From contig JAXLTY010000003.1 of NCBI GenBank assembly GCA_046329815.1, positions 124,001 through 188,000 on the forward strand: a DNA stretch of 64,000 nucleotides, written 5' to 3'. Under the pieces are notes generated by a model. It was not told the origin of the DNA and made no database searches. It saw only the letters and a program-made list of their open reading frames with translations. This DNA comes from JADJSS01 sp046329815 (lineage in GTDB: Bacteria > Bacteroidota > Bacteroidia > Chitinophagales > JADIYW01). This document shows, piece after piece, positions 35,456 to 42,857 of the stretch. Made by a program: the position numbers and the translations under genes. How positions within the stretch are numbered: position 1 is the first letter of the stretch; the number at the start of each line of letters is the position of its first letter.

Positions 35456-36976
35456 TCAGATTAATACATTTCCATCCATTTCTTTCGGAATTTCCAAATT
35501 CATTATTTTTAAAACTGTCGGCGCGATATCAGCCAGTTTTCCAGGTTGCACCACACCTTTAAATTCATTATCGATCACAAAAAACGGAACGATATTTTTG
35601 GTATGCGCTGTATTCGGCGATCCATCTGTATTTATCATATAATCCGCATTTCCATGATCTGCAGTTACCAAAACACAATAATCTTTTTCCAGTGCTTTTG
35701 TCACTACTTGCTGCACGCAGCTATCCACCGTTTCTGCTGCTTTTACTGCTGCTGAAAAAACACCTGTATGGCCAACCATATCTGTATTTGCAAAATTCAA
35801 ACAAATAAAATCAGGTTGTTTTTCGTCGATATTTTTAATCACTGCATCTTTAATTTCATTCGCGCTCATTTCCGGCTGCAGATCATATGTTGCTACTTTT
35901 GGCGATGGAATCATGATGCGCTCTTCGCCATCAAAATTCGCTTCTCTTCCACCGGAAAAGAAAAATGTAACATGCGGATATTTTTCAGTTTCGGCAATGC
36001 GTAATTGCGTTAGTTTATTTTTTGCAATCACTTCACCAAGCGAATTTTCGATATTTTCTTTTCCGTAAATTGGTTTTACATCCTGAAATTTTTCATCGTA
36101 AATAGTCATGGTCACAAAATTCAGATCCATTTTTTGCATGTCAAAATCAGGCATATCTTGCTGCGTCAAAACTGTTGTAATTTCGCGACATCTGTCTGTT
36201 CTGAAATTGAAAACAATCACCACATCGTCTTTTTCAATTTTTGTGATCGGCTGATTTTTTTCATCTAACAAAACAACCGGTTTTATAAATTCATCTGTAA
36301 TTTCGTTTGCATACGAAGTTTCAATCGCTTCTTTTACAGCAGAAAAGCCATCACCTTTTTGATGTACTAATAAATCGTAAGCCAGTTTAATTCGTTCCCA
36401 ACGTTTATCGCGATCCATGGCATAATAGCGACCACAAATCGATGCAATTTTGGTTGGCGTTGATGCACAAAATTCTTCCAAATCCAACAAATAATTCAAA
36501 CCGCTTTTCGGATCTGTATCGCGACCATCTGTAAATGCATGCACAAAGCTCTTTTCAACGCCTTTATCTTTCGCCATTTTTATCAGCGCTTTTAAATGGC
36601 TGATATGCGCGTGAATTCCGCCATTGGAAACCAAGCCCAAAAAATGTACTTTCTTATTTTTTGTTTTTGCGTGTTCAAAAGCATCGATTAAAATCGGATT
36701 CAGGAAAATTTCACCGCTTTGCACTTTTTTATTTATCAACATTAAATCCTGATAAATCACTCGTCCTGCACCAATATTCATGTGTCCAACTTCCGAATTT
36801 CCCATCTGATCTTCCGGCAAACCGACATATTCACCATGCGTCAACAAAGCAGCATTGGAATATTTCAGGTATAAATTATCTACAAAAGGTGTATTTGCCG
36901 CTTCTATCGCACTATTTTTATGGTTACGGTTAATGCCCCAACCGTCCATTATTATCAACATCACTTTTTTCTGCAC
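35456..36976 (-). CDS. gpmI: Cofactor-independent phosphoglycerate mutase
   Basis: Interconverts 3- and 2-phosphoglycerate in glycolysis; 506 residues, the usual length. LIIMDGWGINRN and MGNSEVGHMNIGAGRVIYQDL (catalytic serine in NSEVGH) are at the N-terminus; DGRDTDPKSG, GRYYAMDRDKRWER and the metal site TADHGNADYM are all present. A minus-strand TATTTTTG at 37059-37052 could be its -7 box, facing the DUF4783 gene. Confidence 0.96.
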   Translation of the reverse strand: MQKKVMLIIMDGWGINRNHKNSAIEAANTPFVDNLYLKYSNAALLTHGEYVGLPEDQMGNSEVGHMNIGAGRVIYQDLMLINKKVQSGEIFLNPILIDAFEHAKTKNKKVHFLGLVSNGGIHAHISHLKALIKMAKDKGVEKSFVHAFTDGRDTDPKSGLNYLLDLEEFCASTPTKIASICGRYYAMDRDKRWERIKLAYDLLVHQKGDGFSAVKEAIETSYANEITDEFIKPVVLLDEKNQPITKIEKDDVVIVFNFRTDRCREITTVLTQQDMPDFDMQKMDLNFVTMTIYDEKFQDVKPIYGKENIENSLGEVIAKNKLTQLRIAETEKYPHVTFFFSGGREANFDGEERIMIPSPKVATYDLQPEMSANEIKDAVIKNIDEKQPDFICLNFANTDMVGHTGVFSAAVKAAETVDSCVQQVVTKALEKDYCVLVTADHGNADYMINTDGSPNTAHTKNIVPFFVIDNEFKGVVQPGKLADIAPTVLKIMNLEIPKEMDGNVLI

Positions 36977-37066
36977 GATATTTGTTGTTAAATATTATGT
37001 AATTTTTTTATTTTCACACAACTGTTTGGCATAAAATATGCAACAGTTTTACAAAAATACGATTTT

Positions 37067-37459
37067 ATGAAGTTTTTGAAGTCATTATCTGTATTATTTA
37101 TCATTTTATTTATCAGCTTCTCGATAAATGCACAAGATATATTTGGCACACTGCCTACAGCTTTCAAAACAGCCAATACAGCAGCGATTGCCAAAAATTT
37201 TGAAAAAAGAGTAGATATTACGATCGATGAAAATTCAGATAATTACAGCAGCGAACAAGCAGAAATGATCCTGAAGAATTTTTTCGGAAAATTTTCGTCG
37301 CGCGATTTTAGCATTATTCACAAAGGCACTTCACCTGATGGCGCACAATATGTGATTGGTAATTTTAAAACTAATTCAGGTTCTTACAGAACTTATATCT
37401 ACATCAAAAAAACAAACGGCGTGAATGTAATACAGGAAATCCGTTTTGAGAAAGAGTAA
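37067..37459 (+). CDS. DUF4783 exported protein
   Basis: A 130-residue protein with a signal peptide (MKFLKSLSVLFIILFISFSINA). The mature part begins QDIFGTLPTAFKTANTAAIAKNFEKRVDITI and ends VIQEIRFEKE, matching the small DUF4783 family, which has an NTF2-like look. As I recall it is often next to nadC in Bacteroidota, as here. Its role is unknown. Confidence 0.8.
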   Translation: MKFLKSLSVLFIILFISFSINAQDIFGTLPTAFKTANTAAIAKNFEKRVDITIDENSDNYSSEQAEMILKNFFGKFSSRDFSIIHKGTSPDGAQYVIGNFKTNSGSYRTYIYIKKTNGVNVIQEIRFEKE

Positions 37460-37471
37460 TTGGAAAATTTA

Positions 37472-37499
37472 AGATTCCAGATTTGAGATTTGAGATTTA
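37472..37499. repeat. 7-bp tandem array upstream of nadC
   Basis: Units AGATTCC, AGATTTG, AGATTTG, AGATTTA. The second unit holds the TTG that serves as the likely -33 box of nadC. Confidence 0.75.
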
Positions 37500-37513
37500 T
37501 AAATTTACATTTG
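37483..37513 (+). promoter_or_regulatory. nadC promoter
   Basis: TTG at 37483-37485, a 20-bp spacer, and TACATTTG at 37506-37513: both Bacteroidota elements at the expected distance, 22 bp before the ATG. Confidence 0.62.
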
Positions 37514-37535
37514 TTTAATCAATTACATCTATTAC

Positions 37536-38387
37536 ATGTTTGATCAACAAGAACTCGACCAATTTATTACTAATGCTTTGCACGAAGATGTCCGTGGTGG
37601 CGATTATTCTTCTTTAGCTTCTATTGATGCCACTACGCAAGGCAAAGCACGTCTTTTAGTAAAAGACAATGGCATTTTATGTGGTTTAGATGTAGCAAAA
37701 GCTGTTTTCGCAAAAGTGGATGCTGATCTTAAATTGGAAATTCATTTACAAGAAGGTGCTTCTATTAAATATGGTGATGTTGCTTTTCATGTGTATGGTT
37801 CGGCAATTTCTATTTTAACGGCTGAACGTTTGGTATTAAATTGTATGCAGCGCATGAGTGGCATCGCGACAAAAACCAATGAATATGTGAAAGCGATTGA
37901 AGGCACGAACGCGAAAGTCATTGACACGCGAAAAACAACACCGAATATTCGTTTTTTAGAAAAATATGCAGTTACCGTTGGTGGCGGTTCGAACCATCGT
38001 TTTGGTTTGTATGATATGATCATGCTGAAAGATAACCATATTGATTTTTGTGGTGGCATCACGAAAGCAGTTAATAAAGTAAAAACTTATTTACAACAAA
38101 ATAATTTAGATTTACGCATCGAAGTGGAAACGCGCAACTTAGATCATGTAAAAGAAGCAGTTGCATGCGATGGCATTCACCGAATTATGTTAGATAATTT
38201 CACACCGGAAAAAGTGAAAGAAGCTGTCAATATCATTAATAAAAAATACGAAACAGAAGCCAGTGGCGGTATTACGTTAGAAACTATCAGAAGTTATGCG
38301 GAAACCGGTGTTGATTTTATTTCTGTTGGTGCGTTAACACATTCTGTAAAAAGTTTGGATTTGAGTTTGAAAGCAGAAATCGGTTGA
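37536..38387 (+). CDS. nadC: Quinolinate phosphoribosyltransferase
   Basis: Converts quinolinate and PRPP to nicotinate mononucleotide in NAD synthesis; 283 residues. NCMQRMSGIATKT, DTRKTTPNIRFLEKYAV, GGGSNHRFGLYDMIMLKDNHI and EVETRNLDHVKEA are the substrate and phosphate-binding signatures. The start MFDQQELDQF is 22 bp after a well-formed promoter whose -33 box lies in a 7-bp repeat. nadA and nadB are not in the window. Confidence 0.96.
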   Translation: MFDQQELDQFITNALHEDVRGGDYSSLASIDATTQGKARLLVKDNGILCGLDVAKAVFAKVDADLKLEIHLQEGASIKYGDVAFHVYGSAISILTAERLVLNCMQRMSGIATKTNEYVKAIEGTNAKVIDTRKTTPNIRFLEKYAVTVGGGSNHRFGLYDMIMLKDNHIDFCGGITKAVNKVKTYLQQNNLDLRIEVETRNLDHVKEAVACDGIHRIMLDNFTPEKVKEAVNIINKKYETEASGGITLETIRSYAETGVDFISVGALTHSVKSLDLSLKAEIG

Positions 38388-38465
38388 TTAGCTTATACTT
38401 CAAAAAATAATTAACACACTATTTCAAATCATTAATATTATTTTTACCGACTAAACTATTTCATC

Positions 38466-39368
38466 TTGAAAAAGAAAAAAGTACGCTTTATTGTTAATCC
38501 AAAATCAGGTGGTTTTTTTGGCGCACGTTTTACAGAAAATATGGTAAAACGAAATTTGGATCTGACGCAATTCGATTATGATATCTACCAAACCAAATTT
38601 GCAGGTCACGCCATAAAGTTAGCACAACAATCATTGATTGAAAATATCGACATTATTGCTGTAGTTGGCGGCGATGGCACACAAAATGAAGTCGGACAAG
38701 TTTTAGTGAATAAACCAATCACACTGGCAAGTATTCCAACCGGTTCAGGTAATGCAAACGCTCGAAAATTAAAAATTCCGATCAATGTTCCAAAGGCGAT
38801 TCAATTGATCAATCATGGAAAATCTTTTAAAATTGATGCGTGTATTTTGAACGGACAGCCGTTCTTTATGGCTGCCGGCATTGGTTATGATGCCAAGGTG
38901 GTTGAGCAATTCAATAAAATTCCGTTTCGTGGAATGGGCGCATATTTAGCCGGTGTTTTAAGTACTGCATTTACCTATAAGTTACCACATTTTACCATAG
39001 AAATTGACAACGAAAAAACGATTGAAACGGAAGCATTTACGGTATTGATAACTAGCACCGGACAGCTTGGCTATAATGTTGAGTTTTCGCATCAAAGTAT
39101 TTTGAATGACGGAAAATTTGAAATTACAATTGTAAAAAATTTTGACAGAACAGAAGTTCCAAAACTAATCTATGAATCATTTTTTGGTGATATTGCCGCG
39201 CAGCCAATGCTGGAAACACATCGCGTGAATAAGATATTAAAAGTAAGAACCAATTCGATTGAAAGCATACAAATGGATGGCGATTATAAAGGTAAATCGA
39301 ATTATATTGAAGTGACTTGTAAGAAACAAGCTTTGAATTTTTTAGTGGACAAAGATTTTGCGCTATGA
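38466..39368 (+). CDS. Diacylglycerol/lipid kinase family protein
   Basis: A 300-residue DAGK-catalytic-domain protein. The nucleotide motif VVGGDGTQNEVG is at about residues 65-76, SIPTGSGNANARKL follows, and FFMAAGIGYDAKVVEQF is the third conserved block. The phosphorylated lipid (diacylglycerol, sphingoid base or other) cannot be told. The start appears to be TTG at 38466, directly before KKKKVRFIVNPKSGG; no ATG lies between the nearest upstream stop and the conserved start. It overlaps the eIF1-like gene by four bases. Confidence 0.88.
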   Translation: MKKKKVRFIVNPKSGGFFGARFTENMVKRNLDLTQFDYDIYQTKFAGHAIKLAQQSLIENIDIIAVVGGDGTQNEVGQVLVNKPITLASIPTGSGNANARKLKIPINVPKAIQLINHGKSFKIDACILNGQPFFMAAGIGYDAKVVEQFNKIPFRGMGAYLAGVLSTAFTYKLPHFTIEIDNEKTIETEAFTVLITSTGQLGYNVEFSHQSILNDGKFEITIVKNFDRTEVPKLIYESFFGDIAAQPMLETHRVNKILKVRTNSIESIQMDGDYKGKSNYIEVTCKKQALNFLVDKDFAL

Positions 39369-39700
39369 CAAAAAACTGGAAAGATAATTTAAGCACTGTA
39401 TTTTCTACTAATCCTGATTTTAAACTGGATAATGACGAGGAAGAAATTGAGACTTTGGCTGCTTCAAAGCAATTGTTGTATGTTTCAATTGATAAAAAAC
39501 AACGTAAAGGAAAAACAGTAACATTGATTGAAAATTTTATTGGGAAAGTGGAAGATTTGGAAGCACTGGCAAAGATGTTGAAAACAAAATGTGGTGTCGG
39601 CGGCTCTGCAAAAGATGGTGAAATTGTGATTCAAGGCGACTTCAAACAAAAAGTAAAAGAGTTGCTGGAAAAAGATGGTTATAAAGTAAAGCTGAAATAA
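39365..39700 (+). CDS. eIF1/SUI1-like translation factor
   Basis: A 111-residue protein with the SUI1 fold: RKGKTVTLIENFIGKVEDLEALAKMLKTKCGVGGSAKDGEIVIQGD is the core, in the C-terminal half. It corresponds to bacterial YciH, reported to act in start-site fidelity in E. coli. The start overlaps the lipid kinase stop (ATGA), so translation is coupled. The YkgJ-like gene starts five bases after its stop. Confidence 0.9.
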   Translation: MTKNWKDNLSTVFSTNPDFKLDNDEEEIETLAASKQLLYVSIDKKQRKGKTVTLIENFIGKVEDLEALAKMLKTKCGVGGSAKDGEIVIQGDFKQKVKELLEKDGYKVKLK

Positions 39701-39704
39701 TGCG

Positions 39705-40202
39705 ATGTCTTTACAACAAGAAATAGCACAACTAAAATCAAATGCTTTACAACATAAAAAAGTGCATCAAAAATTAATTCAGGATTTAAAAAAATTAAAA
39801 CCGTATGATGTTGATGAATTATTTCACACTCAACATGAACAGGTTTTTGAAGCAATAGATTGCCTGCATTGTGGTAATTGCTGTAAATCTGCGCCTGCTC
39901 TACTGCTCAATGAAGATATCAATAGAATTTCAAAACATTTAAAAATTTCAGCGAAAGATTTCATGCAAAAATATGTAGTGAAAGACGATGATGGTGATTT
40001 TGTTTTCCGCCAAACACCTTGTGTTTTCTTAGCAGCTGACAACTATTGTTCTATTTATGAAGTGCGACCAAATGCTTGCCGCGAATATCCGCACACCAAC
40101 CGAAAAAAGATGCATCAGATTTTAGAACTGACTATAAAGAACGCAGAAATTTGTCCGGCAGTTGCGCGCATATTAGATACAATTGAAGATAGTTTACAGT
40201 AA
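39705..40202 (+). CDS. YkgJ-family cysteine cluster protein
   Basis: A 165-residue protein with the cysteine pattern of the YkgJ/UPF0153 group: CLHCGNCC (about residues 47-54), TPCVFLAADNYCSIYEVRPNACREYP and a later CPA. These cysteines probably bind zinc or an Fe-S cluster. The preceding helix and lack of export signal point to the cytosol. It is the third gene of a tight plus-strand operon with the lipid kinase and eIF1-like genes. Confidence 0.85.
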   Translation: MSLQQEIAQLKSNALQHKKVHQKLIQDLKKLKPYDVDELFHTQHEQVFEAIDCLHCGNCCKSAPALLLNEDINRISKHLKISAKDFMQKYVVKDDDGDFVFRQTPCVFLAADNYCSIYEVRPNACREYPHTNRKKMHQILELTIKNAEICPAVARILDTIEDSLQ

Positions 40203-40235
40203 AAAAGTTGTTCAATAAAAAATATTGAACAACTC
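40200..40235 (-). terminator. Intrinsic terminator of the GbsR-linked membrane operon
   Basis: AGTTGTTCAATA (40206-40217) and TATTGAACAACT (40223-40234) form a perfect 12-bp stem with a 5-base loop. The minus-strand transcript ends in a T run. It lies 45 bp past the last minus-strand gene. Confidence 0.75.
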
Positions 40236-40279
40236 AAAAAAATACAAACTTAAATTTTAGAAAATCTATTTATCAGCTT

Positions 40280-40654
40280 CTATTCTATAGCTTGTATATG
40301 ATTCATTTTTGCTGCTTTTTTTCCGCGAAAAAATAAGTACAAATTAAAGAACAACATGATGCCTAAATAAATGGCAAAACCGCCAATTTTAATGGAAAGA
40401 ATTTCTATCAAATCTTGTTTAAAAATAATGTCAGATGTGATTTGCATAATTACCAAAGCAAATCCGACATTCAGTAAATAAAAACCAACTTCAAATAATT
40501 TGTTGGTGCTCATCGCTATTTCGCTCTTTCCGTGAAAGATTTCCATCATAAATACTTTGCTGTTTTTAAATAAAGTGTGAGCCACATACCAGGTTAAAAC
40601 AATAACTACCGGTAAATAAACTGCATAAGCAGTAACGACATAATTCGCTTTCAT
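40280..40654 (-). CDS. Small membrane protein (paralog of the next gene upstream)
   Basis: A 124-residue protein with about three to four hydrophobic helices. The central part MEIFHGKSEIAMSTNKLFEVGFYLLNVGFALVIM parallels LEIFHHDIEVTDSVNKILLVAYYLVNLGFSTIMV in its neighbour, showing a tandem duplication. A basic tail (FRGKKAAKMNH) ends the protein. The start overlaps the stop of the neighbour by four bases (ATGA). No known family is recognised. Confidence 0.72.
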   Translation of the reverse strand: MKANYVVTAYAVYLPVVIVLTWYVAHTLFKNSKVFMMEIFHGKSEIAMSTNKLFEVGFYLLNVGFALVIMQITSDIIFKQDLIEILSIKIGGFAIYLGIMLFFNLYLFFRGKKAAKMNHIQAIE

Positions 40655-41022
40655 ATAGATGAATTTTTTGGGTGAAAAAATAATTGAATCTGTATTTTAA
40701 AATGATTTAATAAAACCACATTGCAATAATGCAAACCACCTAAAGACCATAAAATAATTCCTAGTTTTATGGCATATAATTCTGCATTATGTAATGGATT
40801 TTTGTAATCGTTACAGAACGACACCATGATGGTAGAAAAACCTAAATTAACTAAGTAATAAGCCACTAACAAAATCTTGTTTACGCTGTCAGTCACTTCT
40901 ATATCATGATGAAAAATCTCCAATAAATAGTGTCTGCCATTTCTGTATAATGTCAAGCCAATTGGTATAATTATTACATAGCATAACAACAAAAAATAAA
41001 ATGGATAAGATATGTATTTCAT
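40651..41022 (-). CDS. Small membrane protein (tandem paralog)
   Basis: A 123-residue membrane protein; I use the start MKYISYPFYFLLL, which aligns with the paralog, rather than an ATG 13 codons upstream. Shared marks with the neighbour are EIFH, S-x-NK, YYLxNxGF and the IKxG stretch. It is part of the minus-strand row regulated, I infer, by the GbsR-type protein upstream. Confidence 0.7.
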   Translation of the reverse strand: MKYISYPFYFLLLCYVIIIPIGLTLYRNGRHYLLEIFHHDIEVTDSVNKILLVAYYLVNLGFSTIMVSFCNDYKNPLHNAELYAIKLGIILWSLGGLHYCNVVLLNHFKIQIQLFFHPKNSSI

Positions 41023-41081
41023 GGCTTGATTGTTATTAGTTATAAGCGTATCATATTTCAATGGTTTTCATAAAGACTACT

Positions 41082-41498
41082 TTATACTTCTTGCAATTCT
41101 TCTATCAAATCTGTTTCATTATGAACTCTGTTTTTTTCGTATAAATAGTGTTTGCGAGCCCACGAAAAACGAACCCAAATCATGATTTCAGGAATCACTA
41201 TATAAAATATGATGAACAAAATCCATTCGCTGCCGCTATGTGAGCTTTTAGCAATATCATAGGTAAATAATAAAACAATCACGATATATGCAATTGCGCC
41301 ATAAAAATGAATAGTTCGTTCTCTGTTTAAAAATGCTGTTTTATAAACAAACAAATGCAATGCGTCTGAAATTAGTTGATACAAACCAATGATCGGAAAT
41401 GCAAACGCGATTCCATACATTGATAGAACTCCAAGCGGATTTAATACACATGCCAAAAAAATCTGGATGTAATAATCGGTTTTAATAAATGTTTTCAT
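41082..41498 (-). CDS. Four-helix membrane protein
   Basis: A 138-residue protein with about four membrane helices (YYIQIFLACVLNPLGVLSMYG, AFPIIGLYQLISDALHLF, IAYIVIVLLFTYDIA, WILFIIFYIVIPEIMIWV) and an acidic cytosolic end (NETDLIEELQEV). No family is recognised. It is the first gene of the membrane row; an 18-bp palindrome at 41532-41549 sits 34 bp upstream of its start and is identical to one upstream of the regulator. Confidence 0.68.
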   Translation of the reverse strand: MKTFIKTDYYIQIFLACVLNPLGVLSMYGIAFAFPIIGLYQLISDALHLFVYKTAFLNRERTIHFYGAIAYIVIVLLFTYDIAKSSHSGSEWILFIIFYIVIPEIMIWVRFSWARKHYLYEKNRVHNETDLIEELQEV

Positions 41499-41531
41499 GA
41501 TTTTAATTTTTATTAATTATAATTTCTAAAT

Positions 41532-41549
41532 TTTCAATAATTTTTGAAA
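41532..41549. promoter_or_regulatory. Palindromic operator, copy 1
   Basis: TTTCAATAATTTTTGAAA, an 18-bp near-palindrome, 34 bp upstream of the first membrane gene and identical to the core of the site at 42123-42146. Confidence 0.72.
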
Positions 41550-41558
41550 TTTAATTAC

Positions 41559-41583
41559 AAAAAAATAGGTAAACCTATTTTTA
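41559..41583 (-). terminator. Hairpin after the GbsR-type gene
   Basis: AAAAATAGGT and ACCTATTTTT surround a 2-base loop right at the regulator stop codon. The minus strand continues with a T run. The loop is short, so it could instead be an operator-like palindrome. Confidence 0.5.
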
Positions 41584-42096
41584 TTTATGTAATGTAAATA
41601 TCTTCAATATTTTGTCCCAAAACCAGCTTTCTTCCGCTTTAAAGATTCCTTCAATCAAACGGTCAACATTACTTGCTAATTTGTAAACATCGTTTACCAG
41701 TTTATGAAACTGTTTCACTTCATCACTTTTAGAATTGGGTTCTACTTTTTTCAATTCTTCCAGCACTTTCAAAACCGGATCCAACTCACGTGTTTTTCTG
41801 ATTTTTGCTACTTGTTTTGCTATTTTCCAAACATCTTTTTCACCTTGAAAGTAATCTCTTCGTTCGCCGTGTTTAAATACCTTTTGAACCAAACCCCAAT
41901 CAATCAAATCGCGCAGATTCATATTCGCATTTCCTCGTGAAATCGACAATTCTTCCATAATTTCCTCAGTACTAAGCACATCCGTAGAAACCATCATCAG
42001 CGCATGAATCTGAGCCATGGTTTTATTAATTCCCCATTGAGTGCCAATCGCGCCCCATGCCTGAACAAACTGTTTTTTACCTTCTGACAAATTCAT
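41581..42096 (-). CDS. GbsR/MarR-family transcriptional regulator
   Basis: A 171-residue winged-helix regulator. ALMMVSTDVLSTEEIMEELSISRGNANMNLRDLIDWGLVQKVFKHGERRDYF is the GbsR-type DNA-binding region (about residues 32-83), with the wing at GERRDYF. The C-terminal half is helical. GbsR proteins control osmoprotectant genes in Bacillus, but in Bacteroidota the targets are mostly unknown. The same 18-bp palindrome lies upstream of this gene and of the membrane genes after it, so autoregulation and control of that row are likely. Confidence 0.86.
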   Translation of the reverse strand: MNLSEGKKQFVQAWGAIGTQWGINKTMAQIHALMMVSTDVLSTEEIMEELSISRGNANMNLRDLIDWGLVQKVFKHGERRDYFQGEKDVWKIAKQVAKIRKTRELDPVLKVLEELKKVEPNSKSDEVKQFHKLVNDVYKLASNVDRLIEGIFKAEESWFWDKILKIFTLHK

Positions 42097-42122
42097 GCTT
42101 CAAATTTAATAAATAGTTCTCA

Positions 42123-42146
42123 AACTTTCAATAATTTTTGAAAGTT
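42123..42146. promoter_or_regulatory. Palindromic operator, copy 2 (GbsR promoter)
   Basis: Arms AACTTTCAA and TTGAAAGTT are perfect inverse complements around a 6-bp centre. The 18-bp core at 42126-42143 equals 41532-41549. It is 27 bp upstream of the regulator start; a weak -7 box (minus AAAGTTTG) overlaps it. Confidence 0.74.
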
Positions 42147-42330
42147 ATTTATCCACAACATCATTTTTACCGAATACTCACTCAAAATGACCGTTTACTC
42201 ATTCAATCTCCATTTTTATTTTTTTCAAATTAAACTTGTATTACAAATACCATAAAATAGTAACCATAAAACTATGACTAACTCCATCTTCTTTTTTTCT
42301 TCATAATAATGTTAATAATCTTAGTTGCGT

Positions 42331-42360
42331 AGCTCAGGTGCAATGCCTGAGCTCTTTTTA
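42331..42360 (+). terminator. Plus-strand terminator without an upstream plus-strand gene
   Basis: AGCTCAGG (42331-42338) and CCTGAGCT (42346-42353) form an 8-bp stem with a 7-base loop, followed by CTTTTTA. The only gene upstream within 1.8 kb is on the other strand, so this could end a small RNA or act as an attenuator before the 42387 gene. Confidence 0.62.
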
Positions 42361-42386
42361 TTTAATAAAAATGACTAATTTTAATT

Positions 42387-42674
42387 ATGGATGATAAACA
42401 ATATTATATACTATTAGAACAATACATATTAAGCAGCAGACGTGAAGACGCAGTTAAATTAACTATGGATTTTTATTCAATATCATATGAAAATGCAATG
42501 AAAAAAGTAGATGAATATATTCCAAGTCTAATTAAACAAAAACAAAATAAATCTACACGCTCATTTTTAATTGGATTTGTTATTATATTATTTGCTATCG
42601 GAATAATTGCAAATTTATGTATTTCTATTTTTGGTAGAATTCTATTTGAATTTATTAAAGCACTAATGCACTAA
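42387..42674 (+). CDS. Small protein with C-terminal membrane helix
   Basis: A 95-residue protein. The N-terminal 55 residues are helical and charged (YYILLEQYILSSRREDAVKLTMDFYSISYENAMKKVDEYI); residues about 63-90 form a membrane helix (FLIGFVIILFAIGIIANLCISIF). No family recognised. It lies just after an orphan terminator hairpin and upstream of dnaE on the same strand. Confidence 0.55.
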   Translation: MDDKQYYILLEQYILSSRREDAVKLTMDFYSISYENAMKKVDEYIPSLIKQKQNKSTRSFLIGFVIILFAIGIIANLCISIFGRILFEFIKALMH

Positions 42675-42777
42675 AGTATAAATTTTAAAATAGTACATTT
42701 TATAAAAACCTCATTCTTAAAATAATTTTCTTCAAGAATTTGAATGTTGATAAAAAATATCAAAACCTACCAAGATT

Positions 42778-42812
42778 TAATTTTCAAATTTTCAAATTGC
42801 CAAATTTTCAAA
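42778..42812. repeat. 8-bp tandem array upstream of dnaE
   Basis: Units of the type AATTTTCA, with one AATTGCCA variant, about four copies. It is the inverse complement of the 8-mer at 1552-1575. Confidence 0.7.
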
Positions 42813-42857
42813 TTAACTTCATTCACTAATTTTCTAACTAAACAATAACTAATTAAC

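Noticed and set aside
42326..42345. GCGTAGCTCAGGTG looks like the D-arm start of a tRNA
   Set aside because: No acceptor, anticodon or T arm follows; the bases form a short hairpin with a T run, so it is a terminator.
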